A stretch of DNA of 63,560 nt from Flammeovirgaceae bacterium UBA2786 (GTDB taxonomy: Bacteria > Bacteroidota > Bacteroidia > Cytophagales > Cyclobacteriaceae), in NCBI GenBank assembly GCA_002352225.1, contig DEIA01000043.1, positions 4,468-68,027 on the forward strand, written 5' to 3'. This document shows positions 1 through 7,869 of the stretch, in pieces (position 1 is the first letter of the stretch; each line of letters starts with the position of its first letter). The position numbers were made by a program, and so were the translations under genes. The notes beneath the pieces were generated by a model, which worked only from the letters and a program-made list of their open reading frames with translations, ran no database searches and was not told the DNA's origin.

Positions 1-2249
1 TCTTTCAACACAGCCATATAACGCAGTTTTTCATTTCGTTCCGCTGCTTGCTGGGCAAGTTTTTCAAAATAGCCATTATGGGTAGCCAGTTTATCAAAGA
101 ACTTGTCAACAGTCATCTCACCCCGGCAATCTTCTGGTACCAGGTTTTCAACCTGAATGTCATTTAGCTCAAGCGGAAGTCCCGCTTCACGCGAAAGGAT
201 TAAAATTTTGCGAGCTACATCCATGCCGTTCAAATCATCGCGCGGATCGGGTTCGGTATAGCCTTTTGCTTTCGCCATTTTTACTACATCACTAAATTTA
301 TCGCCTGGCTTAAACGTGCTAAAGATGTAATTCAATGTGCCACTTAACACGGCTTCAATTGCCAGTACGCTATCCCCACTCACCAACAAATCATTTAACG
401 TGTTGATTACGGGCAACCCAGCACCAACATTGGTCTCATATAAGAATTTTACTCCGCGTTTTTGAGCCGCTTGCTTTAAAGTCAGATACTTTCCGTATGC
501 TCCTGAGTTTGCCTTCTTGTTTGGCGTTACAATTGAAATATTGGAAGACAGGATAGACTCATAATGCTCTGTTACTTCTTCACTGGACGTACAATCCACA
601 AAAACGCTGTTTGATAAATTCATACTCAACATGGTACCCATAAAGGTATTCAGGTTCATCTCTTCACCTTTTTCCAACATACTGACTACCGCATTATCTA
701 ACTCCAATCCCTCTTCATTAAACAACATCTTCTTACTATTGGCAATACCCACCACATGCACCTCAAGATGATTCTGTTTGGCAAGTTGATTAAATTGTTT
801 TTTCATCATGGTAAGTAATGACTTCCCGATCAAACCTGTTCCTACCATAAACACGTTTAGTATTTTCCGGTCTGATAAAAAGAATGCTTCGTGCAGCACA
901 TTAAGTGCCTTGGCAATGTCTTGTTGATGAATAACAGCCGAAATGTTGAGCTCAGAAGAACCTTGCGCAATGGCATTAATGTTTACTCCGTTTTTACCTA
1001 ACGCATTAAACATGCGACCGCTGGTACCGGGGTTATGCTTCATGTTCTCTCCCACTATAGCTACAATGGCAAGGTTATCTTCCACTTTTACCGCATCCAT
1101 CTCATGACTCCGGATTTCGTACTGAAATTCCTTTTCAATCGCTTGTCTGGCCTGCACCGATTTACCACTTTCAATTGCAAAACAGATGGAGTGTTCTGAC
1201 GATGCCTGGCTGATTAAAATTACATTGATGTTTTCTTTAGCCAATACTCCAAACAAACGCATCGATACACCCACAACTCCCATCAGCCCGCTCCCCTGCA
1301 CACTCAACAAACTAATTTTATCCATTGAAGAAATACCTTTTATGATCAGGTTTTTTCCATTTGAGTTTTCACTGATTACAGTTCCTTCAAAGGAAGGATT
1401 GAAGGTATTCTTAATCCAGATCGGGATGCGATTAATCATGGCCGGTTGCATGGTGGCCGGAAAAATAACCTTCGCACCAAAGTGCGAAAGCTCCATCGCC
1501 TCTTCATACGTCATTTCCTTAACCGTAAATGCTTTCTTCACTTTGCGTGGATCGGCCGTCATCATACCATCCACATCGGTCCAGATTTCCAGGTCAGACG
1601 CTTTTAGGGCACCGGCAAAAATAGCAGCTGTATAATCAGACCCGCTTCTCCCTATGGTTGTTGTTTCCCCCGAAGGTGATGAACCGATAAAACCCGTGAC
1701 TACCTGTACCTTAGAATGTGATGCAAGATGATTCCGAATCAGCTCGTTGGTTTTTTGAAAATCAACCCGCGCATAACCAAACATGCTATCGGTACAAACT
1801 ACCTTTCGGGCATCCAGAAATTCTACCTCAAGATCCTGGTCTTTCATAGCTTCAGCAATAATATAAGCTGACAAGCGCTCACCAAAGCTCATGATATAAT
1901 CCAGCGTGCGTGGGGTTCTTTCCTTTACCAGGAACACTCCATGAAGCACATCTTCCAACTCGTTGAAGGTAAATTTTACCTGCGCCAGTACGCTACTCTG
2001 TTTTTGAATACCAATTAACTCGCGAACGGCATCGAGGTGACGGGTTTCTAATAACCTCAAGTCATCCTTATATTCATTTTTACCAGCCAGAGCCGCGCTG
2101 CTTAATGCGATAAGTGAATCGGTAACTCCACCAAATGCCGAAAACACGAGGGCTGGTTTTTCTTTCAGATAAGGCTTAACAATATTAATAACAGAACGGA
2201 TTCGCTCGGGCTTCGCAACCGATGAGCCACCAAACTTTAAAACTTTCAT
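1..2249 (-). CDS. thrA: Bifunctional aspartokinase I / homoserine dehydrogenase, 3' end cut by the window
   Basis: Catalyses the first step (aspartate to aspartyl phosphate) and the third step (aspartate semialdehyde to homoserine) of threonine/methionine/isoleucine synthesis in the cytoplasm. About 749 residues are visible of a family length near 815; the C-terminus lies beyond base 1. The N-terminus MKVLKFGGSSVA is the aspartokinase ATP/aspartate motif, followed by the FGERLSAYIIAEA segment, a central pair of ACT regulatory domains (about residues 315-460), and a homoserine dehydrogenase NAD(P)-binding motif VGTGLIGKSL near residue 465. The catalytic part continues with TPNKKANSG and GAGLPVINTLNDLL. 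The ATG at 2249 directly precedes the kinase motif. It is preceded by a leader peptide (2340-2420), so threonine/isoleucine control is likely. thrB and thrC would be expected downstream, outside the window. Confidence 0.96.
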   Translation of the reverse strand, partial: MKVLKFGGSSVAKPERIRSVINIVKPYLKEKPALVFSAFGGVTDSLIALSSAALAGKNEYKDDLRLLETRHLDAVRELIGIQKQSSVLAQVKFTFNELEDVLHGVFLVKERTPRTLDYIMSFGERLSAYIIAEAMKDQDLEVEFLDARKVVCTDSMFGYARVDFQKTNELIRNHLASHSKVQVVTGFIGSSPSGETTTIGRSGSDYTAAIFAGALKASDLEIWTDVDGMMTADPRKVKKAFTVKEMTYEEAMELSHFGAKVIFPATMQPAMINRIPIWIKNTFNPSFEGTVISENSNGKNLIIKGISSMDKISLLSVQGSGLMGVVGVSMRLFGVLAKENINVILISQASSEHSICFAIESGKSVQARQAIEKEFQYEIRSHEMDAVKVEDNLAIVAIVGENMKHNPGTSGRMFNALGKNGVNINAIAQGSSELNISAVIHQQDIAKALNVLHEAFFLSDRKILNVFMVGTGLIGKSLLTMMKKQFNQLAKQNHLEVHVVGIANSKKMLFNEEGLELDNAVVSMLEKGEEMNLNTFMGTMLSMNLSNSVFVDCTSSEEVTEHYESILSSNISIVTPNKKANSGAYGKYLTLKQAAQKRGVKFLYETNVGAGLPVINTLNDLLVSGDSVLAIEAVLSGTLNYIFSTFKPGDKFSDVVKMAKAKGYTEPDPRDDLNGMDVARKILILSREAGLPLELNDIQVENLVPEDCRGEMTVDKFFDKLATHNGYFEKLAQQAAERNEKLRYMAVLK

Positions 2250-2252
2250 AGA

Positions 2253-2369
2253 GAGATTACAACTGAAAACAATTTTCAGGTTTAAATTTTTAATTGATCA
2301 GAATAAGTATGTCGGGAGTACAGTAGAATAATATGGGCGCTACCCCGTAATCGTTGTGGTAGTAATCTC
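2253..2369 (-). promoter_or_regulatory. Putative translational attenuator between thr leader and thrA
   Basis: On the minus strand GAGATTAC (2369-2362), which includes the first Ile/Thr codons of the leader run, is perfectly complementary to GTAATCTC (2260-2253), which ends three bases before the thrA ATG. The leader segment can instead form a local hairpin CTCAA/TTGAG just upstream. A ribosome stalled for lack of charged tRNA-Thr or tRNA-Ile would cover GAGATTAC and free the thrA start. A weak hairpin CTGAAAA/TTTTCAG also lies at about 2264-2280. There is no GC-rich terminator with a T run, so translational rather than transcriptional attenuation is the better guess. Confidence 0.5.
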
Positions 2370-2420
2370 AACAGAAATTGAGGTTACACAGGAGGTAAAA
2401 GAAATGGTGTGTAGTAACAC
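2340..2420 (-). CDS. Threonine/isoleucine leader peptide of thrA
   Basis: A 26-codon reading frame opening with GTG at 2420 and ending with TAG at 2342-2340, 90 bases before thrA. Its end reads I-T-T-T-T-I-T-G-stop, and five more Ser/Thr/Ile residues precede it, so seven consecutive codons (ATT ACT ACC ACA ACG ATT ACG) are Ile or Thr. This is the signature of ribosome-mediated attenuation known from enterobacterial thrL. No ATG is available in frame; TTG at 2426 is an alternative start. Too short for standard gene callers. I see the codon run directly; its regulatory role is inferred from the family. Confidence 0.72.
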   Translation of the reverse strand: MLLHTISFTSCVTSISVEITTTTITG

Positions 2421-2522
2421 GCGCAACGATTTATTTAATGCAAGAAGCAAATTGGGTTCGGGTATTGCAAAATATTTTTATGATTTTTGTCGGACAAAAA
2501 CAAACTAACACTAAGTAGCCGC

Positions 2523-3047
2523 ATGGAGCGCAAGAAGAAACACCCGAAGGAGTCCTATGTAAGTATGACTGAACTGGTACTGCCTAACGATACCAACACA
2601 TTAAATAATTTAATGGGTGGGCGACTTATGCACTGGATGGATATTGTTTCGGCCATTGCCGGGCAAAAGCATTGCGAGAGCATTGTGGTTACGGCTTCAG
2701 TAGATAATATCTCGTTTCGCTCCCCTATCCGGTTAGGCGATGTGGTTACCCTCCGGGCCCGGGCCACTCGAGCATTCAATTCTTCCGTTGAAATCCGGAT
2801 TGATGTAGATGCTGAAAATATTCCGGAGGGAAGAAAGATTGAAAGCAACTCAGCTTACTTCACCTTTGTTGCAGTAGATAAGAACGATCACCCAATAGAA
2901 ATACCAGAGATTGTACCCGAAACCCCTGAAGAAATTGAACTATACAATGGTGCTTTGCGCAGAAGGCAACTGCGTTTGATTCTAAGCGGTCGCATGAAAC
3001 CCGAAGAGGCAACTGAACTGAAATCCATTTTCAACATTAAGGAATGA
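2523..3047 (+). CDS. Acyl-CoA thioesterase, hotdog fold (YciA/BACH type)
   Basis: Hydrolyses acyl-CoA to free fatty acid and CoA in the cytosol. The 174-residue product carries the hotdog-family signature MTELVLPNDTNTLNNLMGG with the catalytic-region Asn/Asp, then LMHWMDIVSAIAG and VTASVDNISFRSPIRLGDVV, all typical of the cytoplasmic acyl-CoA hydrolase family. A TTG at 2487 would add 12 residues, but the ATG at 2523 fits better: a promoter-like TTTTTG box overlaps the TTG, and family members begin with a short basic stretch like MERKKKHPKES. The stop overlaps the next start (ATGA), so the two genes are translationally coupled. Confidence 0.9.
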   Translation: MERKKKHPKESYVSMTELVLPNDTNTLNNLMGGRLMHWMDIVSAIAGQKHCESIVVTASVDNISFRSPIRLGDVVTLRARATRAFNSSVEIRIDVDAENIPEGRKIESNSAYFTFVAVDKNDHPIEIPEIVPETPEEIELYNGALRRRQLRLILSGRMKPEEATELKSIFNIKE

Positions 3048-3421
3048 CCGACACACTGAACACACTTTTTACAGAGGAATTATATCAGATCAGTCCACTA
3101 CCGATAATTATAGTAACAAAACCGTGGACTGAGGTACAGCCGGCAGAGCGCGAACAGCTTTCTAAAATTCTGGTTGCTCTAAAATTATCGCTGGATAGTG
3201 TCACTGTCCTTCATCAGTCAAAACTGGACCTTGCCGCCCTTACAATCAAACCTGAACGAGTGATTTATTTTGGGCCATTACCTGCTGGACTTACCCACTA
3301 CGAATGTATTGACGCTCAAGGTGTAGCACTGGTGGCCTCAGAAGATTTAAGCCAACTGATAACCAACGACCCGGCCCGTAAAAAGCTTTGGAGTGCCCTC
3401 AGACAGCTTTTTTCGATATAA
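3044..3421 (+). CDS. Small protein, possible DNA polymerase III psi (HolD)-like
   Basis: A 125-residue soluble protein overlapping the thioesterase stop by four bases. I do not recognise it with certainty. The layout resembles the psi subunit of the clamp-loader complex: a short N-terminal segment, a strand PLPIIIVTKPW, a helix with alternating Leu, a loop VIYFGPLPAGL, and a C-terminal helix NDPARKKLWSALRQLF that parallels the NPTARAALWQQI end of E. coli HolD as I remember it. Bacteroidota lack an obvious annotated holD, so the idea is testable, but the similarity is from memory and weak. Alternative: an uncharacterised lineage-specific protein. It seems co-transcribed with the thioesterase. 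Confidence 0.75.
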   Translation: MTDTLNTLFTEELYQISPLPIIIVTKPWTEVQPAEREQLSKILVALKLSLDSVTVLHQSKLDLAALTIKPERVIYFGPLPAGLTHYECIDAQGVALVASEDLSQLITNDPARKKLWSALRQLFSI

Positions 3422-3453
3422 AACTCAAGATTTTAATTATTTAAGGCTTCTTC

Positions 3454-3461
3454 TATCTTTG
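3454..3461 (+). promoter_or_regulatory. Bacteroidota -7 box (TATCTTTG) ahead of hppA
   Basis: TATCTTTG matches the Bacteroidota -7 consensus TAnnTTTG exactly and lies 63 bases before the hppA ATG, giving an expected 5' leader of about 58 nt. No clear TTG -33 element is seen at the right distance. Confidence 0.5.
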
Positions 3462-3524
3462 CGGTGCTTTTTTAAAGCCCCAGCTCTGAAGTTACTGGCC
3501 GGGTTATTTAACAAATAAATCTGT

Positions 3525-5804
3525 ATGCAAAATTTACTTTACGCTCTGCCCCTCTTAGGCGTTTTGGGGCTCATTTATGTAATCTGGAAAAGTGCCTGGG
3601 TATCCAAGCAAGAGGAGGGTACCGACAAAATGAAAAAGATTGCAGGCCACATCGCAGAAGGTGCAATGGCCTTTCTGAAAGCCGAATACAAAATCTTAAG
3701 TGTGTTTGTAGTTTGTGTGGCTCTTTTGTTAGCCTTTACAGCCAATAGCGAAACGTCATCTCCATTGGTAGGCTTATCGTTTGTATTGGGAGCATTTTGT
3801 TCCGCTCTGGCAGGGTTTATCGGTATGCGTGTGGCAACCAAAGCCAATGTTCGCACAACAAATGCAGCCCGCACCAGTCTGGGTAAAGCCCTTGAAGTAG
3901 CTTTTACAGGCGGGTCGGTAATGGGTATGGGTGTTGTTGGTTTAGGTGTTTTAGGATTAAGCGTTTTGTTCATTGCATATAAAAACATGTTCACCGACAT
4001 CAACCAGGTGATTACAGTTTTAACAGGGTTCTCATTTGGAGCTTCTTCGATAGCACTGTTTGCCCGGGTGGGTGGAGGTATTTATACTAAAGCTGCCGAT
4101 GTAGGTGCCGACCTTGTTGGAAAAGTTGAAGCTGGTATTCCGGAAGATCACCCACTTAACCCCGCTACAATTGCAGATAACGTAGGCGATAACGTAGGAG
4201 ATGTGGCCGGTATGGGTGCCGATCTTTTCGAATCATATGTAGGCTCTATTGTTGGAACTATGGTTTTAGGTGCAGCTTTCTTTGTACTGCCCGAGTTTGC
4301 CTCAGAAGCATTTGGAAATGGTTTGTCAGCCGTGTTGTTGCCATTGGCTCTTGCTGGTGTGGGTATCATTATGTCATTCCTCGGCACATTCTTCGTTCGC
4401 GTTAAGGAAGGTGGTAATCCACAAACGGCATTGAACACCGGTGAAATTGTTTCATCCGTTGTAATGATTGTTGCTTCCTGGTTCATTATCAAAGCTATGT
4501 TGCCAGAAACCTGGCAGTATAGCGATCCGCTTTATAACAATGCCGGAGAATTTACAACTTATACTTCTACCGGAATTTTCTTTGCAACCGTAATTGGTCT
4601 TGTGGCGGGTGTAATTATCGGTTTGATTACTGAGTACTATACCGGTATGGGCAAGAAGCCTGTACTTTCAATTGTAAGACAATCCTCAACCGGTGCCGCA
4701 ACCAACATTATTGCAGGCCTGGGTGTGGGTATGATGTCTACCTTATGGCCCGTTATCATCATTGCCATCTCTATTATTGGTGCATTCCACTTTGGTGGAT
4801 TGTATGGTATTGCCATTGCAGCCGTAGGTATGCTTTCTAACCTGGGCATTCAATTAGCCGTTGATGCATACGGTCCTATCTCCGACAATGCCGGGGGTGT
4901 TGCCGAAATGTCTGAACTTCCAAAAGAAGTTCGCTCCCGCACCGATAAATTGGATGCTGTGGGTAACACTACCGCGGCAATTGGTAAAGGTTTTGCCATC
5001 GCATCTGCTGCCCTTACCGCACTGGCTTTGTTCGGTGCTTTTATGACAACTGCCCAACTAAGAACCATCGATGTTTCGAAGGCTAATGTTATGGCGGGTC
5101 TGTTTATCGGAGGCATGCTTCCGTTTGTATTCTCTGCACTCGCTATGGGTGCTGTGGGTCGCGCTGCCATGTCCATGATTGAAGAAGTACGCAGACAATT
5201 TAATGATATCCCTGCGTTGAAAGCCGCGCTTGCAGCCATGAAGAGAAATGGCGACAAAGAAGTAAGTGAGTGGTCAGCTGAAGATCAGAAAATTTTTCAC
5301 GATGCTGATGGAAAAGCAGAGTACGGCAAGTGCGTTGAAATTTCCACCAAGGCAGCTATCCGCGAAATGGTTATCCCGGGCTTAATGGCCGTAGTTGTTC
5401 CGGTTGTGATTGCCTTCCTTCCGGGCTTCGGTGTTGAGGCACTGGGTGGTATGCTGGCAGGCGTTACGGTATCGGGTGTGTTGATGGCTATCTTCCAATC
5501 GAATGCCGGTGGTGCATGGGATAATGCCAAGAAGAGCTTTGAAGAAGGCGTTGAAATTAATGGCCAGAAATACTACAAGAAATCTGAACCGCACAAAGCG
5601 GCTGTTGTGGGCGACACCGTAGGTGATCCATTCAAAGACACTTCAGGCCCTTCTCTTAACATCCTGTTAAAGTTAATGTCGGTAGTGGCCCTTGTACTTG
5701 CACCATTCCTGGTGCAAGATGATGTAGCTACAGTAAAGGCTGACGAACCCAAGGAAAAGACCGAGATCGTAGTTACAGCTAACCAGATTGAAGAGATAAA
5801 GTAA
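3525..5804 (+). CDS. hppA: Membrane-bound ion-translocating pyrophosphatase, K+-dependent type
   Basis: Couples hydrolysis of pyrophosphate to H+ and/or Na+ pumping across the inner membrane. The product has 759 residues, about 16 hydrophobic segments and the family hallmarks DVGADLVGKVEAGIPEDHP and the tandem DNVGDNVGD (near residue 218), plus the C-terminal GDTVGDPFKDTSGPS that closes the active site. At about residue 480 it reads GNTTAAIGKG; Ala at this position marks the K+-dependent subfamily, whereas Lys marks K+-independent enzymes. K+-dependent enzymes in Bacteroidota are often Na+ or Na+/H+ pumps, so the ion cannot be assigned by eye. The C-terminus ends in an unusual charged tail (about 28 residues). 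Own promoter and terminator indicate a monocistronic unit. Confidence 0.96.
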   Translation: MQNLLYALPLLGVLGLIYVIWKSAWVSKQEEGTDKMKKIAGHIAEGAMAFLKAEYKILSVFVVCVALLLAFTANSETSSPLVGLSFVLGAFCSALAGFIGMRVATKANVRTTNAARTSLGKALEVAFTGGSVMGMGVVGLGVLGLSVLFIAYKNMFTDINQVITVLTGFSFGASSIALFARVGGGIYTKAADVGADLVGKVEAGIPEDHPLNPATIADNVGDNVGDVAGMGADLFESYVGSIVGTMVLGAAFFVLPEFASEAFGNGLSAVLLPLALAGVGIIMSFLGTFFVRVKEGGNPQTALNTGEIVSSVVMIVASWFIIKAMLPETWQYSDPLYNNAGEFTTYTSTGIFFATVIGLVAGVIIGLITEYYTGMGKKPVLSIVRQSSTGAATNIIAGLGVGMMSTLWPVIIIAISIIGAFHFGGLYGIAIAAVGMLSNLGIQLAVDAYGPISDNAGGVAEMSELPKEVRSRTDKLDAVGNTTAAIGKGFAIASAALTALALFGAFMTTAQLRTIDVSKANVMAGLFIGGMLPFVFSALAMGAVGRAAMSMIEEVRRQFNDIPALKAALAAMKRNGDKEVSEWSAEDQKIFHDADGKAEYGKCVEISTKAAIREMVIPGLMAVVVPVVIAFLPGFGVEALGGMLAGVTVSGVLMAIFQSNAGGAWDNAKKSFEEGVEINGQKYYKKSEPHKAAVVGDTVGDPFKDTSGPSLNILLKLMSVVALVLAPFLVQDDVATVKADEPKEKTEIVVTANQIEEIK

Positions 5805-5827
5805 TCTTTTGTCTATAACTCACTAAA

Positions 5828-5857
5828 GAGCGGTGCTTAAAACACCGCTCTTTTTTT
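5828..5857 (+). terminator. Rho-independent terminator after hppA
   Basis: Stem GAGCGGTG / CACCGCTC (8 bp perfect) with a 7-base A-rich loop, followed by seven T. It starts 24 bases after the hppA stop. Confidence 0.9.
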
Positions 5858-5887
5858 ATCTTTAAGGCTTAACGCACAAGATTAATT

Positions 5888-6313
5888 ATGGTAAGAGTAC
5901 TAATTCTTGTTCTGATCTGTTGTTCAATAAGCGGTCGGGCGCAAACCATTGCAGGTAAATGGAAAACAATCGATGACGAAACCGGAAAACCCAAGTCGAT
6001 AGTGGAGATAGTAGAGAAGAATGGCAAATTTTATGGTACGATAACCCGGTTATTTCGTGGGCCGGATGAAGAACAGGATCCTGTATGTAATGAATGCCCA
6101 ACAAATGATGATCGTTACAAAAAGAAGATTATCGGAATGGAGATTCTTAGAAATCTTGTTAGGGATAATGCCGAATATGCCGGAGGAACTATTATTGATC
6201 CTAACAATGGCAAAATATACAGGTGCAAAGTTTGGCTGGAAGGAAATACCCTTAAACTCAGAGGCTACCTTGGCCCCTTCTTCCGTACCCAAACCTGGTT
6301 GCCCGAGCGGTAA
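5888..6313 (+). CDS. DUF2147 domain secreted protein
   Basis: A 141-residue protein with an N-terminal signal peptide (residues 1-18, cleavage after SGRAQ) and the DUF2147 core: GKWKTIDDETGKPKSIVEI, then NGKFYGTITRLF, a PVCNECP Cys pair, GMEILRNL, YAGGTIIDPNNGKIYRCKV and GNTLKLRGYLG. The family is common in Bacteroidota and Proteobacteria, usually periplasmic, and its biochemical role is unknown; a lipocalin-like beta barrel has been suggested for it. Stands alone between the hppA terminator and the sigma-factor gene; a TATCTTTA sequence at 5857-5864 could be a weak -7 element. Confidence 0.9.
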   Translation: MVRVLILVLICCSISGRAQTIAGKWKTIDDETGKPKSIVEIVEKNGKFYGTITRLFRGPDEEQDPVCNECPTNDDRYKKKIIGMEILRNLVRDNAEYAGGTIIDPNNGKIYRCKVWLEGNTLKLRGYLGPFFRTQTWLPER

Positions 6314-6421
6314 TTATCATCTCATCGGAAAAATACCGACATTAATCCCCGAATAGTTCCGTTTATCATATAGTAAAGGTTACCAAACGTGGCACTACGA
6401 GTATTCAAAAACAACTTGCAA

Positions 6422-6961
6422 ATGGATGAAAAGGAGATTTTCGAACGGATCCAGAACGGAGACGAGAAAGCCCTTGAATTAATTTACAAGAAGTACTACA
6501 GGATGATGACCAAACTGGTAATCACCAACAGTGGTACAGAAGAAGAAGCACGAGACGTATATCAGGATGCATTAGTAGTGTTCTGGCAGAAGGCCAGATC
6601 GGGCAACCTGATAATGACAGCCAAAATGAGTACTTACATCTACAGTATTTGTCAAAATCTGTGGCGTAAAGAACTCGACAGGAAAAAGCGACTTTCGCAT
6701 GAAGAAAAAGATGCTGCCCAATCAATGGATATGGATAGCCCGGAACGCGAGAAGATAATAGCCAAATGCCTGGATCAGTTAGGTGAAACGTGCCGTAAGG
6801 TTTTGATGTATTATTATTTTGACGAAATGTCGATGCAGGAAATAGCCGAAAAATTAGGCTTCGCCAATACCGACACAGCCAAAACAAAAAAATATAAGTG
6901 TAAACAGAAGCTGGATGAATTAGTGAAGGCGCAATATTCTGAGCACGATTTTTTAGACTAA
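6422..6961 (+). CDS. ECF-type RNA polymerase sigma factor
   Basis: A 179-residue sigma-70 family factor with region 2 (ARDVYQDALVVFWQKA, then TYIYSICQNLWRKEL, the -10 recognition and core-binding part) and region 4 (YYFDEMSMQEIAEKLGFAN, the helix-turn-helix that reads the -35/-33 element). There is no region 3, as in ECF factors. The ATG at 6422 is preferred over an upstream GTG at 6389 because related proteins start with MDEKEIFERI. The following gene, 10 bases downstream, is a membrane protein with an anti-sigma-like N-terminus, so the pair is probably a sigma/anti-sigma module. Confidence 0.92.
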   Translation: MDEKEIFERIQNGDEKALELIYKKYYRMMTKLVITNSGTEEEARDVYQDALVVFWQKARSGNLIMTAKMSTYIYSICQNLWRKELDRKKRLSHEEKDAAQSMDMDSPEREKIIAKCLDQLGETCRKVLMYYYFDEMSMQEIAEKLGFANTDTAKTKKYKCKQKLDELVKAQYSEHDFLD

Positions 6962-6971
6962 TGAAAAAGAC

Positions 6972-7805
6972 ATGAGTAACACTGAATTAATAGACGACTA
7001 TCTTACCAATAAGTTAAGCGATACACAGCGGGAGGTATTTGAACAGCAATTGGCTTCAGACCCTACGTTAAAGGCAGATGTTGAGTTTCAACGCCAGATT
7101 ATAGATGGTCTTCAGAAAGCACGGGCAGCCGAACTTAAATCCATGCTCAGGAATATTCCAATAAGCTCCCGGGAGTTTACAACCTTAAAGGTTGCGGCTG
7201 GTATTGTAGGGGGTGCATTATTAATTGGAACTGTTTATTGGTTAGGAAATAATAAGCCAGAGTTACCCGTAACAGAACCGAAAGATTCGATTGGTGTTAT
7301 TACAGAAACAGAAAACAGCCTTAACCCTGCACTTGAAGATGTGGTAACCAATCAAAATGAGCAGCCAGCAGAAGTTGAGCCAGAATCTAATGTTCAACCT
7401 AAAACGAGTACAAATACTGCTAAAAAAGAAGTTGCTAAACCAACTATTGATGTAATTGACCCCAGTGCAGAATTAGTAGAGAGCACCTCATCGCCAATAA
7501 GCCAGGGAGCCACCCAACCCGTTGCACCTGCTGTTGAAGCTAAATCACTGGAAGTAAACATTGACTCGACCAGCAAAAAGTACAAATTCCACTATCAGTT
7601 TGCCGATGGTAAAGTTGTATTGTACGGTTCTTTTGATCGTAGTTTGTACGAAATCTTAGAGTTGAATGGAGGTAAACACTCCGTTTATTTATTCTATCAG
7701 AGTAAATATTACTTTCTGAACGAACAATCAACTGCAATTACACCGCTTGATGTAATTACGGATAAGGCTACCATCTCGAAACTGGAGACGTATCGCAAAA
7801 AGTAG
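6972..7805 (+). CDS. Single-pass membrane protein, putative anti-sigma partner
   Basis: The 277-residue product starts with a short acidic helical domain (residues 1-65, EQQLASDPTLKADVEFQRQI) of the kind found in Bacteroidota anti-sigma and zinc-finger-like membrane regulators, followed by one transmembrane helix (about residues 73-92), a low-complexity Glu/Pro/Thr-rich linker (about 95-200) and a compact C-terminal domain with strands (KYKFHYQFADGKVVLYGSF, then YEILELNGGKHSVYLFYQ). It lacks the HxxxCxxC zinc motif of classic ZAS anti-sigmas. Adjacent to the sigma factor with the same direction. Function is inferred from context only. Confidence 0.85.
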   Translation: MSNTELIDDYLTNKLSDTQREVFEQQLASDPTLKADVEFQRQIIDGLQKARAAELKSMLRNIPISSREFTTLKVAAGIVGGALLIGTVYWLGNNKPELPVTEPKDSIGVITETENSLNPALEDVVTNQNEQPAEVEPESNVQPKTSTNTAKKEVAKPTIDVIDPSAELVESTSSPISQGATQPVAPAVEAKSLEVNIDSTSKKYKFHYQFADGKVVLYGSFDRSLYEILELNGGKHSVYLFYQSKYYFLNEQSTAITPLDVITDKATISKLETYRKK

Positions 7806-7857
7806 TGCATAGCATTTCTTAAGCAGGTCTCCTACTTAAAAAAATCGGGAATCCTGT

Positions 7858-7865
7858 TATCTTTG
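7858..7865 (+). promoter_or_regulatory. -7 box (TATCTTTG) immediately before ftsX
   Basis: A perfect TAnnTTTG box that ends four bases before the ftsX ATG at 7870. If used, transcription would start at or next to the A of the start codon, giving a leaderless mRNA. Confidence 0.5.
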
Positions 7866-7869
7866 CCCG

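Noticed and set aside
2487..2522. TTG start adding 12 residues to the thioesterase
   Set aside because: A promoter-like TTTTTG overlaps it and family members start with the MERKK-type sequence at 2523.
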